Source: Moniliella sp. 'wahieum' (lineage: Eukaryota; Basidiomycota; Moniliellomycetes; Moniliellales; Moniliellaceae). From it: a stretch of 64,000 nucleotides of DNA. The notes beneath the pieces are model-generated. The model did no database searches, was not told where the DNA came from, and saw only the letters and a list, made by a program, of their open reading frames with translations. A program made the translations under genes and the position numbers. The stretch is from positions 62,001-126,000 of the forward strand of contig RSEE01000079.1 in NCBI GenBank assembly GCA_003971905.1. Reading direction: 5' to 3'. Below, piece after piece: positions 37,979 to 50,916 of the stretch (positions within the stretch are counted from its first letter, which is position 1; every line of letters starts with the position of its first letter).

Positions 37979-38040
37979 TCCAGTTCGGGACCCACCGCAT
38001 AAACCTACTATTGACCGCAAAAGTCAATAGGATATGAGTG

Positions 38041-38700
38041 CACGCCGGTCAGGTCGATCAGGCCATATTCTAACAGTAGTATAATGTTTGGTATTATCCG
38101 GCGGGGCAGAGTGAGGGTGGGGCATGCAGTGTGGATGCGATGAAGCTTGAAGCTCTGGAAGCTCTTGAAGGCCAAGATAGTGTCACATGTCACCACTGTA
38201 GCTGTATTCCCGGCCCCTCCATGGACCCTCCGGCCTCCGACAGTCGGATTTATGACACTCTCAATGGCTGTAGTGACCAATGACTATAGCAACGAGCGGA
38301 CTGTGCTGAAACACAAACACTTGAACATGGCCATACATGCGTGGGCGCAGAACACGACCGCTGCAGGCGAAGGGGCTGACATTTCTCCTCCGCCGGGGCG
38401 GGGGTATCGTGACCATACTCAACAGTGTAGTAGTGTTGTAGTATGTGGCTGGGCAGAGGGTGAAGGTGGGCCAACGATAGCGTGTCACTACTGTATTTGC
38501 AACACCCCTCCCTAGTCCCTCCAGTTGGTTTTATAAACACTCTCAATGAATGGCTATAGTGGCTACAGCGACGAGCTACTACTGCAACACATTTGAACAT
38601 GGCCAGGCATGCGACTATTAGGTACCGAACACGACGCTGCAGTGCTGACGGGCTGGCATTTGCTCCTCTGGGCGCGGGGTCACCCGGCGGTCAGGTCATG
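38041..38700 (+). repeat. Degenerate tandem duplication (~300 bp unit) upstream of the secreted esterase
   Basis: Two imperfect copies (about 38050-38405 and 38405-38695) share the same order of blocks. These are a CCATA-TC-AACAGT start, a GGGCAGAG-GAAGGTGGG-like block, GATAG-GTGTCAC, an ACACTCTCAATG block, CTATAGCAACGAGC or CTACAGCGACGAGC, CACATTTGAACATGGCCA, and GGGGCTGACATTT or GGGCTGGCATTT. No ORF is conserved between copies. A CCGGTCAGGTC word begins copy 1 and recurs after copy 2. The esterase starts about 230 bp further on. Confidence 0.7.
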
Positions 38701-38933
38701 ACAGAGAGGTCATCCGGTCATAGCAGGGGTTCTCCTACGTTTTTGGCTGTATCGCCGCCCTTTGCCCCCGTTTTCCCCAATCACAACATGGGCTGTATAC
38801 GAGCAAACGGGGTACCCCAGCACACAGTGTACGGTGTGGGCATATATATATCCCCACGGTAGCCTACTACTGTAGTAAAAGTAGACCCCCCCACTCTGCA
38901 GTCTCTCGACCACACTCTCCCGCACACTTTGAC

Positions 38934-40009
38934 ATGCAGATTTCCGCTGCCTTCCTTCTTGCCGCACTCGGTACCAGTGCCTTCACCTCCAGGGTGGGCG
39001 CGATGCCTTCCTGGCTGGGCCAGAGGGACGGTGGGCTTGAGTTTCCAACTTTTAGCCCGAGCGATCCCATCGACCAGATTCCCAGTCGCATTCTTGGATT
39101 CTTGTCCAACGCGCTTCGCAGCAATATCCCCGGGCCGGTGATTGCCTCGATGATGCCGCACATGAGCTTGAGCGAGAACGAGGCATTTGCTTTGGACCCG
39201 TTGCCTGGCAAGGATACCGACTTTGCTGATGACCTTTCTACGGTGGACAGCGCTTCGGTCCGTTGGTTTACCCAAGCTCCCAATCGTCAGCCGGACGATC
39301 CAGTGATCTACTTCCTCCATGGTGGGGCGTACTGGATGAGTATGTTCCCCGTACACCACGTTTCTGGAGAGTCTGTACAAGGCGGTCGGTAACGACCGTC
39401 TGTCCATCCTCTGGGTCAATTACGCTACTACCCACCGCAGTCCATCTACCCAACCCAGCTCCAACAGGCTGTTGAGGTGTACAACCGTCTTGCCCAGACC
39501 AGCAACAACATCATCCTTCTAGGCGACTCGGCAGGCGGCCATCTCAGCCTTGCTCTGTCTCGCACCCTTACGCATCCGGTCTCCGTCACTCCGTCCATTA
39601 CCAAGAAGCCCAGCTGCCTCGCCCTCCTCAGTCCATGGGTAAACCTGTACCCTACCGTGCACAACGGGACGTGGGTAAGCAACAACGGGACGGACCTGTT
39701 CAATGACAACGGGTGCGGCTGGCCGGGGCAATGCTTATTCCCAACCTGCACCAAGTGGTTGAGCCGCAGTACAACCCTTTCAACGACTACATTGATTGGA
39801 CACCCATCCTACCGGACAAGGAGCATGTTTTCGTCTCTGCTGGTGGGCTCGAGGTTCTTCTGGGCGACATTTTGACGTTTACCAGCCTGGCTGGAATGAC
39901 TGACCGGCTGTTCATCGACTCGGACCATGGGCACGACAACGCCGTGGTGCTGGGGACCAACTCGGTCATTTTCCCGCACCTGGTTGACCTGGTCCAGAGC
40001 TGCGTTTGA
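38934..40009 (+). CDS. Secreted alpha/beta hydrolase / esterase (HSL, CE10-like; frame breaks)
   Basis: Probably an extracellular or secretory-pathway esterase. The N-terminus (MQISAAFLLAALGTSAF) is a typical signal peptide, with cleavage likely before the RVGAMPSW segment. The core has the oxyanion motif YFLHGGAYW, the nucleophile elbow LLGDSAGGHLSLAL, a LSPWVNLYP strand and FVSAGGLEVLLGD. The end is DSDHGHDNAVV, whose His fits the catalytic triad. Frame changes near 39360, 39430 and 39715 are repaired by single bases and connect FLESLYKAVGNDRLSILWVN to IYPTQLQQAVEVYNRL. The stop is at 40007-40009. It belongs to the same broad fold family as the membrane-anchored hydrolase at 13-15 kb, but is secreted and has GDSAGG rather than GDSFGS. 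The substrate is unknown. Confidence 0.8.
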
Positions 40010-40482
40010 TCCAACAACTGAACGTAGACGCGGATGGAACGTGTCGCAACACACTCCCATCTCCTTGTCTTTCCATTTCTGGTTCCCTATCTCTGTGAGT
40101 GACGGCGCCCTAAATACAAGTGGCTTTGCGATCCCCTTTTCTTGCCTCTTTTCAGGTACAGTGAGGGGGAGGGGGGGGACTCAGTATAAGGCTTAGAGTT
40201 TCATCAGGCGATTGTCCAAACCTTCACGTATCTAGTAGCGCCGAGCACGGCTCATCGCTCACATCCTACGAGTCGAGCCCAATTCCAAAGTAGAAGCAAG
40301 GAAGAGCCTATGGCAGAAACAGTGCTACTATGTGCGTAGTGTAGTATGGGGGGGAGGGATGGAGAGGAGAGGAGAGTTGGATCGAGGATAGGAGCCGTAG
40401 GAAAAGTAGGAGGAAAAAATGCTCAATGTGTCATGCTCACCCAATCCAATTGTCCAGTTCGGCCATTGCCATTGCATGCACC
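40010..40482. other. Convergent 3' region
   Basis: Between the esterase and the minus-strand UBAC2-like gene. It holds a short G-rich run (about 40162-40178) and no gene. Confidence 0.55.
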
Positions 40483-42064
40483 TTATGTGCTCGGGGCGGG
40501 GCCATCCTCACGGGCCGGAGCCGCGCGGGGGGCAAAGGGAGATCCAGCCGATCGAGGCTGCAAAGTTGGGCCAGCAGCCGCGCGTGAACCTTCCGGGCCA
40601 TCAACACCAGGACCGGTCGCCCCCTGCTCGGGGGAAGGGGGCGGTGGATCGCCTCCACCGCCTCGGGTGAACAAGCGAGCCAAAGAGCGGGTGAGACGGG
40701 ATCGAGGCGTAGTGGCGCCCTGGGTGGTGTGCGAGTCAGGGGTATCGGCTTGACCTTGCTGTGGCATGGGGATAATGTGTGCGTGGCGACGTTCGGCACG
40801 GGAACTACGTGGGGGAGGAGGACTATCGAACGTCTTTGCCAAAGTACGCCAGCATGCGCGCACGATCCATCGTACCCGGTGACCAAGTGGTACACGACCT
40901 GCCAAAGTGGCCCCGACAGCAAATGCGCGTTGCCGCATGGTTCGCTCGTGATGGTCGTTTCGGTGGGTAGGATGCGAAGGTGGTGAGGAAGCGCCATTGC
41001 GAGATTGAGATGAATCTTGCTCATCACTCAACGCTTGGTACCCATGTTCCTGGACTTTCCAGCCATAACCACCCCGACACAGCCAACGGGGCCAATACGT
41101 CTGCTTTGAAGACGTGAGCGCTGATGCCGAAGGAAGGAAAGGGGAAACGATAACGTTCGCTGTGACAAGGGCAATACTTGCGCTGATAACACTCCCCATA
41201 TCTGACACGGCCAGCTGTTCAGGGCCCTATGGTCAGTAAGGCTCATAAACGCAGCAGGGGGGGGGGGGGAGGCTTACCACCAAGACAATGACTGTCCATA
41301 TGTGCACATCTTTAAATTCGGCGCACAAAACTGATTCGGTCCCCGTTTGTTGGAGAGGAAGCGTGACTTGGACACTCCATGATCCGGGGGAAAGGTGGAG
41401 AAGGAGAGTAAGCAAAGGAATCAAAAGACCCACCGGTCCTGGGATCTGGACATCGGCCAGCTTGCGGAACAGCCTGAACCAGAGCCCAGGCTTGGGGGAA
41501 GAGAACTCAGAGGGCAGTACGCCCCAAAGATCGAAACCATACCCATCCCCCGGGCGAAAAGGGGGGAGAAGGAGAGAGTTAGGAGGGGGTGCTAAGATGT
41601 AGACCAGCCAGGCGGATCCAACGACGAGGGTAAAGGTCAATGCTGCATGGACCAAAAAGGCACGTAGGAGGAAGGTGAAAAATTTGGCCGATCCAAGTCG
41701 GCGCTCGACTTGGCGGGAGAGGGCATACTGCGTAGTAAGGACGAGGAGGTGGGCGGCACTGCTGGCGACCGAGACGTAGGCCATCACGATGGCCGGGAGG
41801 GAATGCAGTGCCGACTGGACGAGGCTGAAGATGGACACACGCACAGTTGGGCTGTGGGCAAAGGCGACCGAGTCAGAGGACTGACTGGGTGGGGGGGAAG
41901 GGCCAAGGTGCCCTCCGGGAGCGGAGCGACGGGTAAAAAGCAGCGCCAGTCGAAAGGACCGGGTGGCCACGCAGGCCGGCAATGGTGGCAAGGAGCGGGA
42001 CGACGAGGGTGGCTAGCATCCAGGCCTTGCTCACCGGCGCACCGCGGAAACCGGAGGTGCTCAT
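40483..42064 (-). CDS. UBAC2/Dsc2-like multi-pass membrane protein (probable; frame breaks)
   Basis: UBAC2 and fungal Dsc2 are catalytically dead rhomboid-fold proteins of ER or Golgi ubiquitin-ligase complexes. ATG at 42064 gives MSTSGFRGAPVSKAWMLAT and a first span VVPLLATIAG, the family's typical opening. After frame changes come LHSLPAIVMAYVSVASSA, QYALSRQVERRLGSAKFFTF (the conserved R-x-x-E-R-x-x-GS-x-K-F motif), LVHAALTFTLVVGSAWLVYI and GPVGLLIPLLTLLLHLSP. A short intron near 41230-41277 is likely. The C-terminal 240 residues are Ser/Pro-rich (ALSDEQDSSQSRNGASSPPS) and end at 40483. The UBA domain expected in many family members is not evident. The N-terminal half supports the call; the tail and exact end are uncertain. 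Confidence 0.55.
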
Positions 42065-43594
42065 GGACAGCACCTCGAACCAGCCCGATCGGCTGAGCGC
42101 GGCTGGCCAAGCAGGAGGAGGCGGCGGCGGAGAGGCGGAGGAGGCGCAGCTGGAGGGTCTCTGTGGTTGCGATGGCAGCCTGGCGAACGCCAGCGACGAG
42201 GCAACCCCTCGTGTCGCTGCGGAGCCCGGCGGAACTGCCCCAGCAGGAGGGGGGGCGCATTCCGCCCTTGAAAGTTAAAGAAACGGCGCATGTGACGTCA
42301 TGGGTCGAAGGCGAGTTAAATTACCGCCAACAGGTGTTATGCTTATGTGACCCAATGATGAATGACCCCCTCGCCTGGGCATTGCCACAAGGAGCAGCAT
42401 TGTCTGCGGTGGCCATGCGCAAAGGGATCTCGATGAGGTCTCACGCTCTCAAGGAGACCCACATTGCCACGGCTCAAGAGGGAGGAGTAAGCTCCGGCAG
42501 CTCGTCCGGTACAAGGGCATGTCCCTGGCCCCAACCTGGCCTATGCGTGGGCGTACGGTACTCATCTCCTTGTTCTAGTCAGGGCATTGCCTGGAGGTAT
42601 TCTATGGGAAAGCTCTTTCCTACTACAAAACCACCTGCATCAACACGAAATAGACCCCAGCAGGAACGGACCGTCTTGGCCATGGAGCAGAGCAAGATCA
42701 CGATCAACCCGCATCAAATAGCGACATGACTGATGGTCGAGGGGCACACAGATACGTATCACCCCCCCCCCCCGTTTCCCGCACGGACCACATAGCTACG
42801 AACCCACTTCCACCGCTATCGTGCAGTGGGCATAGGTGACCGCACCAAGCTTACGGCCTACATGCGCATGCACAATTTCCAGTACGGCAAGACAAGCGAC
42901 TGGGTTGGGGCTGCTGCTGCAAGCGAACAGTGGAGGAACGTGTTGGGCTCTGCGTGAGGGGTGAGGGGTGGGTGAGCTACCTAACCCGCTTGAAGTAATG
43001 AAGTAAGAGTGAACAGTGCACCATGCTAGGCGCAGGCTGATGCGGACCGATGAGCAAGGAATTGACGAGCGTGGCACGAGGGAGGGGGGCTTAGAGGAAT
43101 GTATAATAGAGGAAAAGTAAGTAGTAGAGTAGAGCGTGGTTCGTGTACGCCAACACGTACGTGCGCACGATGGGCATCGATGATGTTCAACGTTCAACTT
43201 GAACGTTCAGCGTTCAATGTTCACCGGGTTCACCTCGAACTTCGAACCTCAAACCTTGGGTGTTGCGCCCCTTTCTCTGTGTGCAATCAGCCATCTTATG
43301 AGGTGAAGTTGAAGCATCAGGAGGGTCCAGCCGGCCAGGGGGACAGGCCTGAGTCTCAGGACAAGACGCGAGCTAGAGGAAACGACCTATATATCTGGAA
43401 TCATTAATCATGGTCTGACAAGATGCATCGGGGCGCACGCACAAGCGACATGGATACAAGCCAGCAATAAACAAGGTCGGGAAACGACAGAAAACACAGA
43501 GCAAAGCCGCCGTCTGGTCTGGTCCAAGATCCAAGATCCAAGATCCAAGATGTAAGATCAAAGATCAAAGATCAAAGATCAAAGATCAAACATC
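42065..43594. other. Intergenic region between UGP1 and the UBAC2-like gene
   Basis: No supported gene. Plus ORF 42163..42729 (188 aa) lacks any recognised domain and begins antisense to the neighbour's promoter. AACGTTC words lie at 43184-43225. The right end is the UGP1 3' UTR with a heptamer array. Confidence 0.5.
43527..43590. repeat. GATCCAA to GATCAAA heptamer array after UGP1
   Basis: Nine or so 7-bp units lie immediately after the UGP1 stop. The unit shifts from AAGATCC to AAGATCA midway, showing unit turnover within one array. Confidence 0.9.
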
Positions 43595-45156
<1,562 letters not shown>

Positions 45157-45743
45157 GGCGGGCGGAGGGTGGGGGTGGGGGCAGGAGCAGGAGCAAGGGG
45201 CAGACGGGTGGGGGCGGGAGGCTGAGGGCGTTTAAGAGGCGCGAGTGTTGGGCGGGCGAGGCAGCAGAAGCAGCCAACGCAGGCCTGGGCCAGCCATAAC
45301 CTAACCGGTAACCCATGGTGCATGGCCCATGCCCCATGCCCCATCCCACCCAGCCCAGCACCGCGCAGGCACGGGGGCAGTGGGGGGCGGGCGAATTGTT
45401 GCGCCGGGCGGCTGGCGGCGAAGCTGAAGGCTGAAGGCTGAAGCTCAAGCTGAAGCTCCACCATCGATCATCGATCATCGGTCCCAGCCGTTTCAAACCA
45501 GCACACACACCCGCCCCGTGCTGCCGCCCTCATGCACGCATGCCCCATGCGCCGGGTGATGTCACATATCACACAGGCCGCATCCCCGTCATGCGTCCGC
45601 ATCACGCATGCGGCGTGGGTGTGGGGCAGGCCGCCGTGGGCAGACGTCTGCCGTTCCACCGTGGATCGCCCGCCTGGCTGGGGGGCACTAGAACTGGCAA
45701 CTGGTAGCATGTAACTGGGAACACTGGACGCAGTAAGGCCAAT

Positions 45744-45799
45744 GGCCCAAGGCCCAAGGCCCAAGGCCCAAGGCCCAAGGCCCAAGGCCCAAGGCCCAA
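45744..45799 (+). repeat. (GGCCCAA)8 heptamer array
   Basis: Eight perfect tandem copies of a 7-bp unit, followed by two degenerate copies. A minus-strand ORF through it encodes a Gly-Leu-Pro-Trp repeat and is an artefact of the array. Confidence 0.95.
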
Positions 45800-47717
45800 G
45801 GCCAACGGCCAAGGGCCACCCTTGGCTACCCCACCGCCACCCTGCTTGGGCCAACGCTCGGCCCACGTGTCAACCGTTGGTTCACCGAACTAGTAACCCA
45901 GCCTAGACTGCCAGACTGCCTCTGGGCCTCACCTCGTCTTCTGCAGTACTCATGGTACTCCTGTATGACGGCGTGAGTTGACCCGTGCTAGTGAGTCTCA
46001 CTACTGAACCGAGTACTGAGTGAGTGCCGCATACCGAGTGGCGTGGGGACAGCGAGGAGTGGTGACCGGTGACCGGTGAACTTGAAGAGCTCCAAGCTCG
46101 AAGAATGAAGCTCTGCTAGGGTAGGAAGCTTGAAGCTAGGCTTGGAGCTAGGCTTGAAGCTTGAAGAGCTTGAAGCTTGACCTGGACCCGAGAACCTGGA
46201 GGCGTCAATTTTAACGGCGGTGGTGCAGGGACGATTTGAAATGGGCACCGCATGGGTCCTGCACGCACGGTGCACGTTGCACTTGCACCGCAACCGGCTG
46301 CTCCGCTCAGCCTCGCCACCCACGCCAGCCACGAAACCGCAAAGTCGATAACCGATACTCGATAACGATAACTTCGGTGATCGATAATCAATCCATCGGA
46401 ACGCCACCGTCGACATGCACATGTTCTGTGCACGCCATCGCCCCGTGCCGGCTCAGCCCCACCGCTCAGCTCAGGGCTCAGCCAGCCATCTTTTGCATCT
46501 ACGACCAGCACAGCCTCTCTATCGCCTTTTAACTTTTATCGCCGCCGCATCCGCCGCCTGCTTCTTCTGCCCGTCGCACCCGAGATCCGAACGCGGTATG
46601 CAATCGGGGAGATAGTACACAGCGAGATACTCGATACTCGATGCAGCAGACACACAACGTGAAACGTGACGCGTGAGATCGTGAGATCTGAGAATTGCCC
46701 ATGTGGCTTGCGGGGCCGCCCGTCTCAGATCTCACTGTGCGCCGCACATGTCGGCATAGTAGGAGTGCTGTGCGCCGCCCACGTCGGCATATTGGAGTGA
46801 CTATAGTGACCTAGTGACCAGGAATGTGCGCCAGGCAGAGGGCTGGTGAAGCACTGGACCGAGGGGGACGGGAAACTGATGTTGGTCGGGACGATTGGAT
46901 GTGGAACTTCAACACGTCGAACTTTGTTTACCGGTTATATTACCACCTTGGTTCCTCAGCTTATACAAAAGGAAAGAGTTCGACCGCGCATTGCCCAGTC
47001 CAGCTTCCAGTCCAGTGCAGACAAGGAAGAAGAGCTGCATCTTTTGTCAAGCTGGAAGCTGCAAGCTGGAAGCTGCAAGCTGCAAGCTGCCAGCTGCCAG
47101 CTCAAGCGCAGTCCCTAGCCACTGGCCACTAGCCAACTACAACCTCGCTTTCCTATCTTTCCTTGTGCACCGCGGCTCCCAGGGGCGCTCCGAAGAAGCC
47201 ACGACCCAATCGGATCGATGGCGGGGGAGATCTATGTCTATGCAACCGAATGCATCCGTAGACGGGCAGCAATGGGCGGATACAACAACGAGCGCACCGG
47301 TCATTGACAAGAGTATCTGGGCATCTGTGGGCATCTAGGCATCTAGGCATCTATCTGAGCATCTGAACGGACATCTGGACATCTGGGCATCTGAGTATCT
47401 GAACATTCGTTACAAGAGTCCGGACAGCTGTCTGGCCACGCCACACGCCCACGCCACATGCCACACGCCACACGCAGCACCCCGGTCCGAGGGGGAAGAA
47501 CAAGGCGTCTCACACCCCACGGAACGGGAAACGATGCGGGAAACGAACCGGGAAACGATGCAGCAGCAGCAGCAGTAAGTCTGGAGGAGGATGACATATA
47601 GTGTATTGCTCCGCAGGAACCGCATTTCATGAACCGTTCCGAAGAAAAAAATGGGAAAAATGGGGGAAATGGGGGAAAATGGGAAAGGACAAGGAGGGGA
47701 GAGGGAAGGCAGGGCTA

Positions 47718-47738
47718 GGGGGGGGGGGGGGGGGGGGG
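47718..47738 (+). repeat. Poly-G tract (21 G)
   Basis: Twenty-one consecutive G; a second run of 13 G lies at 47836-47848. Confidence 0.9.
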
Positions 47739-48247
47739 AGATGATACAAAATGTTCGATAACGATAAAAGGAGAGAGCGAATGGGCAGAAATGGGAGACC
47801 CAAGTGGGCAGGCAGTAAGTGGGGTAGGAGAGGAAGGGGGGGGGGGGGCGTATGTACACTCGATTGCACATTCGAGGCAAGGTAGGGCAAGGTCCAAGGA
47901 CCAAACCAAAGCTACAGCACGCACGCCATGCCAGCCAGGTGGCTAGAAGGGTGGACGTGAGCAGGACGGCATTAGAAACGAGCGTGGTAGACGCTGGGGA
48001 CTTGCTTGAGCTACCTGATCCGTGGGTCCCTTGGGTCGAGGAGGCTGGGCCCTTAGACCCGACCCGATGGGCGAAGAAAGGCCCGAACCCCAGTCACCTG
48101 TGTGCCCGTTGCGCCGGCGTTGGCTACCGAGGTAAGCCCCGGCACTGGAAGGACGATGAAGCAGTGGGCTCTGGGAAGCCCGTTGCGCCCGTGCGGTCAC
48201 GTACGTACGTCGCTGTCGTAGCAATCGTTTGAGCCGAGTCGCCATTC

Positions 48248-49570
48248 TTAAGCCGAGCAAAGCCACTTGAGACGACTGTCCCTTCTCCCACCCAACTTGA
48301 ACGCAGTAAAGTAAGACTTCATCAACGAGTCACCGCAAATAAGTTGGGCATCGAAGGTCCCGTGTCCATAGCGAACACGGCGCCGAGGCACATGGATCCC
48401 TGGTTGTCCACCGCGCCAGCATTAAAGTCGTTAGGGTCGACCATGTACTGCACGCCTCCAAAGGTAAAGGAGAGTTTGACGGTTTCCCGACAGGGGAAGA
48501 CGAACATGCCCTGGTCTGGGCTACCGAACTGCTGGAGTTGGGGATAGCAGCGTACAGCTGCGATACCACGGCCGAAGGGGCACCAATCAACGATGTGCCG
48601 AGTCCACAATCGCGCTCTGGCCATTAAACGTGACCGTGTTACCACCGTTGAGCTGCATGGCAGACAGAGGAATGGCCCAGTAACCAATCTGTTCCATGGC
48701 CGGATCGAGATTGACCCAGTTTAACGTTGCCCGAGTATTGGCTCGAGTCGAGCTCGCCAAGCGTAAACACACCGCCCGGGATCTGGGACGTGCCGAGGTA
48801 GCACGAGGTTACGAGCCAACTGGAGGCTAAACACGGGCGAGGGAGCACGTTTTGTTTAGCGAGGACCTCCCCAGAATGGCGTCACGCCCGCCGAGCTCAG
48901 TTGCTGCAGGCCAAGACCCATCAGCCCCGACGCAGGCGCATCCACGTACCCTGGGCCATGTCGGTAGCCAGAGCAAACGTCAGATGCTGCACCGAGTAGT
49001 CGGCAAGACTGACCGTGTCATAGGCAAGGTGGCCCTTGGTCGCACCCGAGCCATACGTCACCGAGAAGGGCGTGTTGGACGACTGGAGGGTACTGGAGGC
49101 TGACGTGGAGAACTTGGCCAGGCTGCTGCACGCCTGGGTGGTGCACTCGTTCGAAGCAATCCAAAGGTCGCCTGAGAAGTGTCAGTGTATGCTACCACGC
49201 CCGAACGGAGCGAGCGACGTACTCGAACCCGTATCCAGCACCACGGCCAATGTCTGGGCCGGGGTGCCAATGCCGACAGGGCATAGTAGTACGAGTCGGT
49301 GCCAACGTCGGTGAGGGCGGTGCTCTGGCGCTTGGCATGGGAAGTGGTGTTGTTAGCGTTGTACTTGTTGCGGAGGTAGGCCTGCTGGCCGCGGAAGTGG
49401 GCAAGGGTGGCATCCACGCTGGCCTGACCACGCTTAGCATGGCGCTCGGCGTGGCGGTCGAACTTGTAGACGGGAAGCGAGATGCGGCGGGGAGCAGCGT
49501 CGGGCAGCGGCGCGGCGGACACGGCGACCGAAGCGCTCAGCGAGGCAGCAGCGATCAGGGCAGCCAGCAT
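48248..49570 (-). CDS. Secreted pepsin-type aspartic protease (A1 family; frame breaks)
   Basis: An extracellular or vacuolar endopeptidase made as a zymogen. ATG at 49570 starts a signal peptide (MLAALIAAASLSASVAVSAA), then a basic propeptide with possible KR processing (SHAKRQS). The mature start matches TDSYYYALSGIGTP once one base is restored near 49275. The intron at 49172..49222 (51 nt, donor GTACGT, acceptor TTCTCAG) falls inside the first active site, joining to LDTGSSDLW. Next come SVTYGSG (flap), LMGLGLQQLSS, and the second active site VDSGTSLIGAP, restored by one G near 48590. The end has LICGDSLMKSYFTAF. Both catalytic aspartates are present. The stop is probably 48248, but late frame breaks make the end approximate. 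Such enzymes are common in fungi that feed on protein; no specific role is claimed. Confidence 0.88.
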
Positions 49571-50336
49571 GGCGAAGAAAAGGGGTTAGGGGGGTGGTGG
49601 TATACGCTGGATGCTGGACGGGCGGGTGGGGCTTTGGGTGGCCGGGACAGGCGCGGACGGAAGGTTGGTCACCGTCTACGGGCTGAGGAAACGAGGGTAC
49701 GCTACGTCACACACTGCCCGCCTGCCGCTTGTCGGGGGGCTGCGCAGCTGGGTGCAGGAGGGCCATGTGGGCGCCTGTCGCGTGCGTGCACCCACGCGGC
49801 GGTGCGGGAGGAGCGCAGGCTGAGCCTCGGCCCCAGCGCTGCCGCCGCCCCCCGCTGTCTTGCCGCATGCCGGCCGATGTGCCGGGCAGCGGGCAAGCGC
49901 CCTGGCGCGCACGGGGGGAGTGTGTGTGGGTTGTTTGCGCACACAGGCACTGCACGGGGTACCTGGGAAATGCCGAAGATGCGAGCTGGGCCCACGCACC
50001 AGCCCTGTCCCCGGGCGACTCGGGCGCGGGGCCTGAGGTACGGCCGATGCAGTTGGACATTTGACATTTGACATTGAACATTGAAGTTTCCCTGCGGCCA
50101 GCCGCACGTAAGCTGGTGGAACGTGGAGATCAGATCGACGTCAGAACTAACCACCCACCGCCGTGCCCGGCCAGGCCGAGCCTCCGCCGCTCAGATCACA
50201 TGATCTGGACCTTACTTTTCAAACCAACAAAAGGAGGGTCGACATAGCAAAGCAACTAAACCCCGCCTTTGCCTTTGCTTTTCCTTTGCCTTCCATTAAT
50301 CCCTCGGTAGATTTCACCTCCCTGACATAGCACTCC
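49571..50336. other. Intergenic region upstream of the aspartic protease
   Basis: No gene is supported. At 50053-50088 an ACATTTG/ACATTGA 7-bp array lies upstream of the protease, with AGATCA words nearby. Several GC-rich ORFs on both strands overlap one another and carry no domain. Confidence 0.5.
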
Positions 50337-50440
50337 GCCTCGCTATTTCAATCGGTAGAATTTGAGACTCTTACAGCGTACGCGTTACGCGTTACGCAGC
50401 GGTCTATCTCACGGTTGTGGTTCGAGTCCCACGTGGGGCG
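50337..50440 (+). tRNA. tRNA-Lys(CTT) with a 32-nt intron
   Basis: Acceptor GCCTCGC pairs with GTGGGGC, with discriminator G. The D arm contains TTTCAATCGGTAGAA, and the anticodon stem is TGAGA/TCTCA. The loop reads CT-CTT-A, then a 32-nt intron (50374-50405), then A. Anticodon CTT lies at 50370-50372. The T arm GTGG-TTCGAGT-CCCAC appears one G short, like the coding-gene deletions. The intron core is TACGCGTTACGCGTTACGC, a 7-bp array. Confidence 0.9.
50376..50399 (+). repeat. ACGCGTT heptamer array inside the tRNA-Lys intron
   Basis: The intron core consists of palindrome ACGCGT plus T repeated, flanked by AGCG and CAGC. Confidence 0.85.
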
Positions 50441-50916
50441 TATTTTTTCAAGTTGTTTTCCTTTTCTTCGGTGAGATCTTTGTCTGAGAGATGTGAGATG
50501 TGAGACCCATCTCCTATCCATCCTGACCTCTACGTCTACGTCTACCTCTACCCCGACCCCGACCCCGACACCTACCCCGACTTCATGAAGAAAGAAAGAT
50601 GAATTGGGAACTGCGGCGCATACGCCATACGACGAAGGCGTACACGGCGCATCGGTCATAGAAGCAAAAAGAAGAAAAAGGAAAAAGAAAAAAGAAGAAA
50701 AGGAAAGAAAAAGAAGAAGAAAAGCAAAAGCAAAAGAACAAGAACCCACGAACCCACGACCCAAACGGAACCAAAGTTGGTCGTTCATCGTTCGTGCATC
50801 CAGAACAAGCGAGAAAGGGACAGGTAGAAGGACAGGTAGAAGGACAGGTAGAAGGACAGTCACTAGTCATGGTCACCGGGGGGGACATTTCGATTTCGAC
50901 ACTTCAAGCTTAAAGC
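50441..50916. repeat. Simple repeats between tRNA-Lys and the tricalbin 3' end
   Basis: CTACGT/CCCCGA hexamer runs lie at 50528-50582, a purine-rich AAAGAA tract at about 50660-50740, and a 12-bp unit GGACAGGTAGAA repeated about three times at 50817-50862. No gene; the Lys/Glu-rich plus ORF at 50604 is an artefact of the purine tract. Confidence 0.8.

Larger units (their letters stand above)
35519..38040. other. Repeat-bearing intergenic stretch
   Basis: Just upstream of MON2 are ATCGATG (35584-35605) and AACGTTC/TTGAAC words (35620-35662). Later come AGATCTG words (36640-36675), an AGTACTG array (37370-37470), AAGCTTC-type words (37768-37830) and AGGCCTT (37922-37978). Plus ORF 35817..36308 (163 aa) has no recognised domain and overlaps a minus ORF, so I do not call it. 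Confidence 0.55.
45157..48247. other. Repeat-rich stretch between UGP1 and the aspartic protease
   Basis: No gene is supported. It holds GGCTGAA units (45424-45445) and ATCGATC (45464-45481) near the UGP1 promoter, a GGCCCAA array (45744-45799), AAGCTTGA words (46130-46180), CGATAAC words (46345-46372), AAGCTGC/AAGCTGG units (47050-47103), GGCATCT units (47325-47403) and two poly-G runs (47718-47738, 47836-47848). Confidence 0.6.

Noticed and set aside
42163-42729. 188-aa plus ORF
   Set aside because: It begins antisense to the UBAC2-like promoter, lacks motifs and has no supporting codon or splice evidence.
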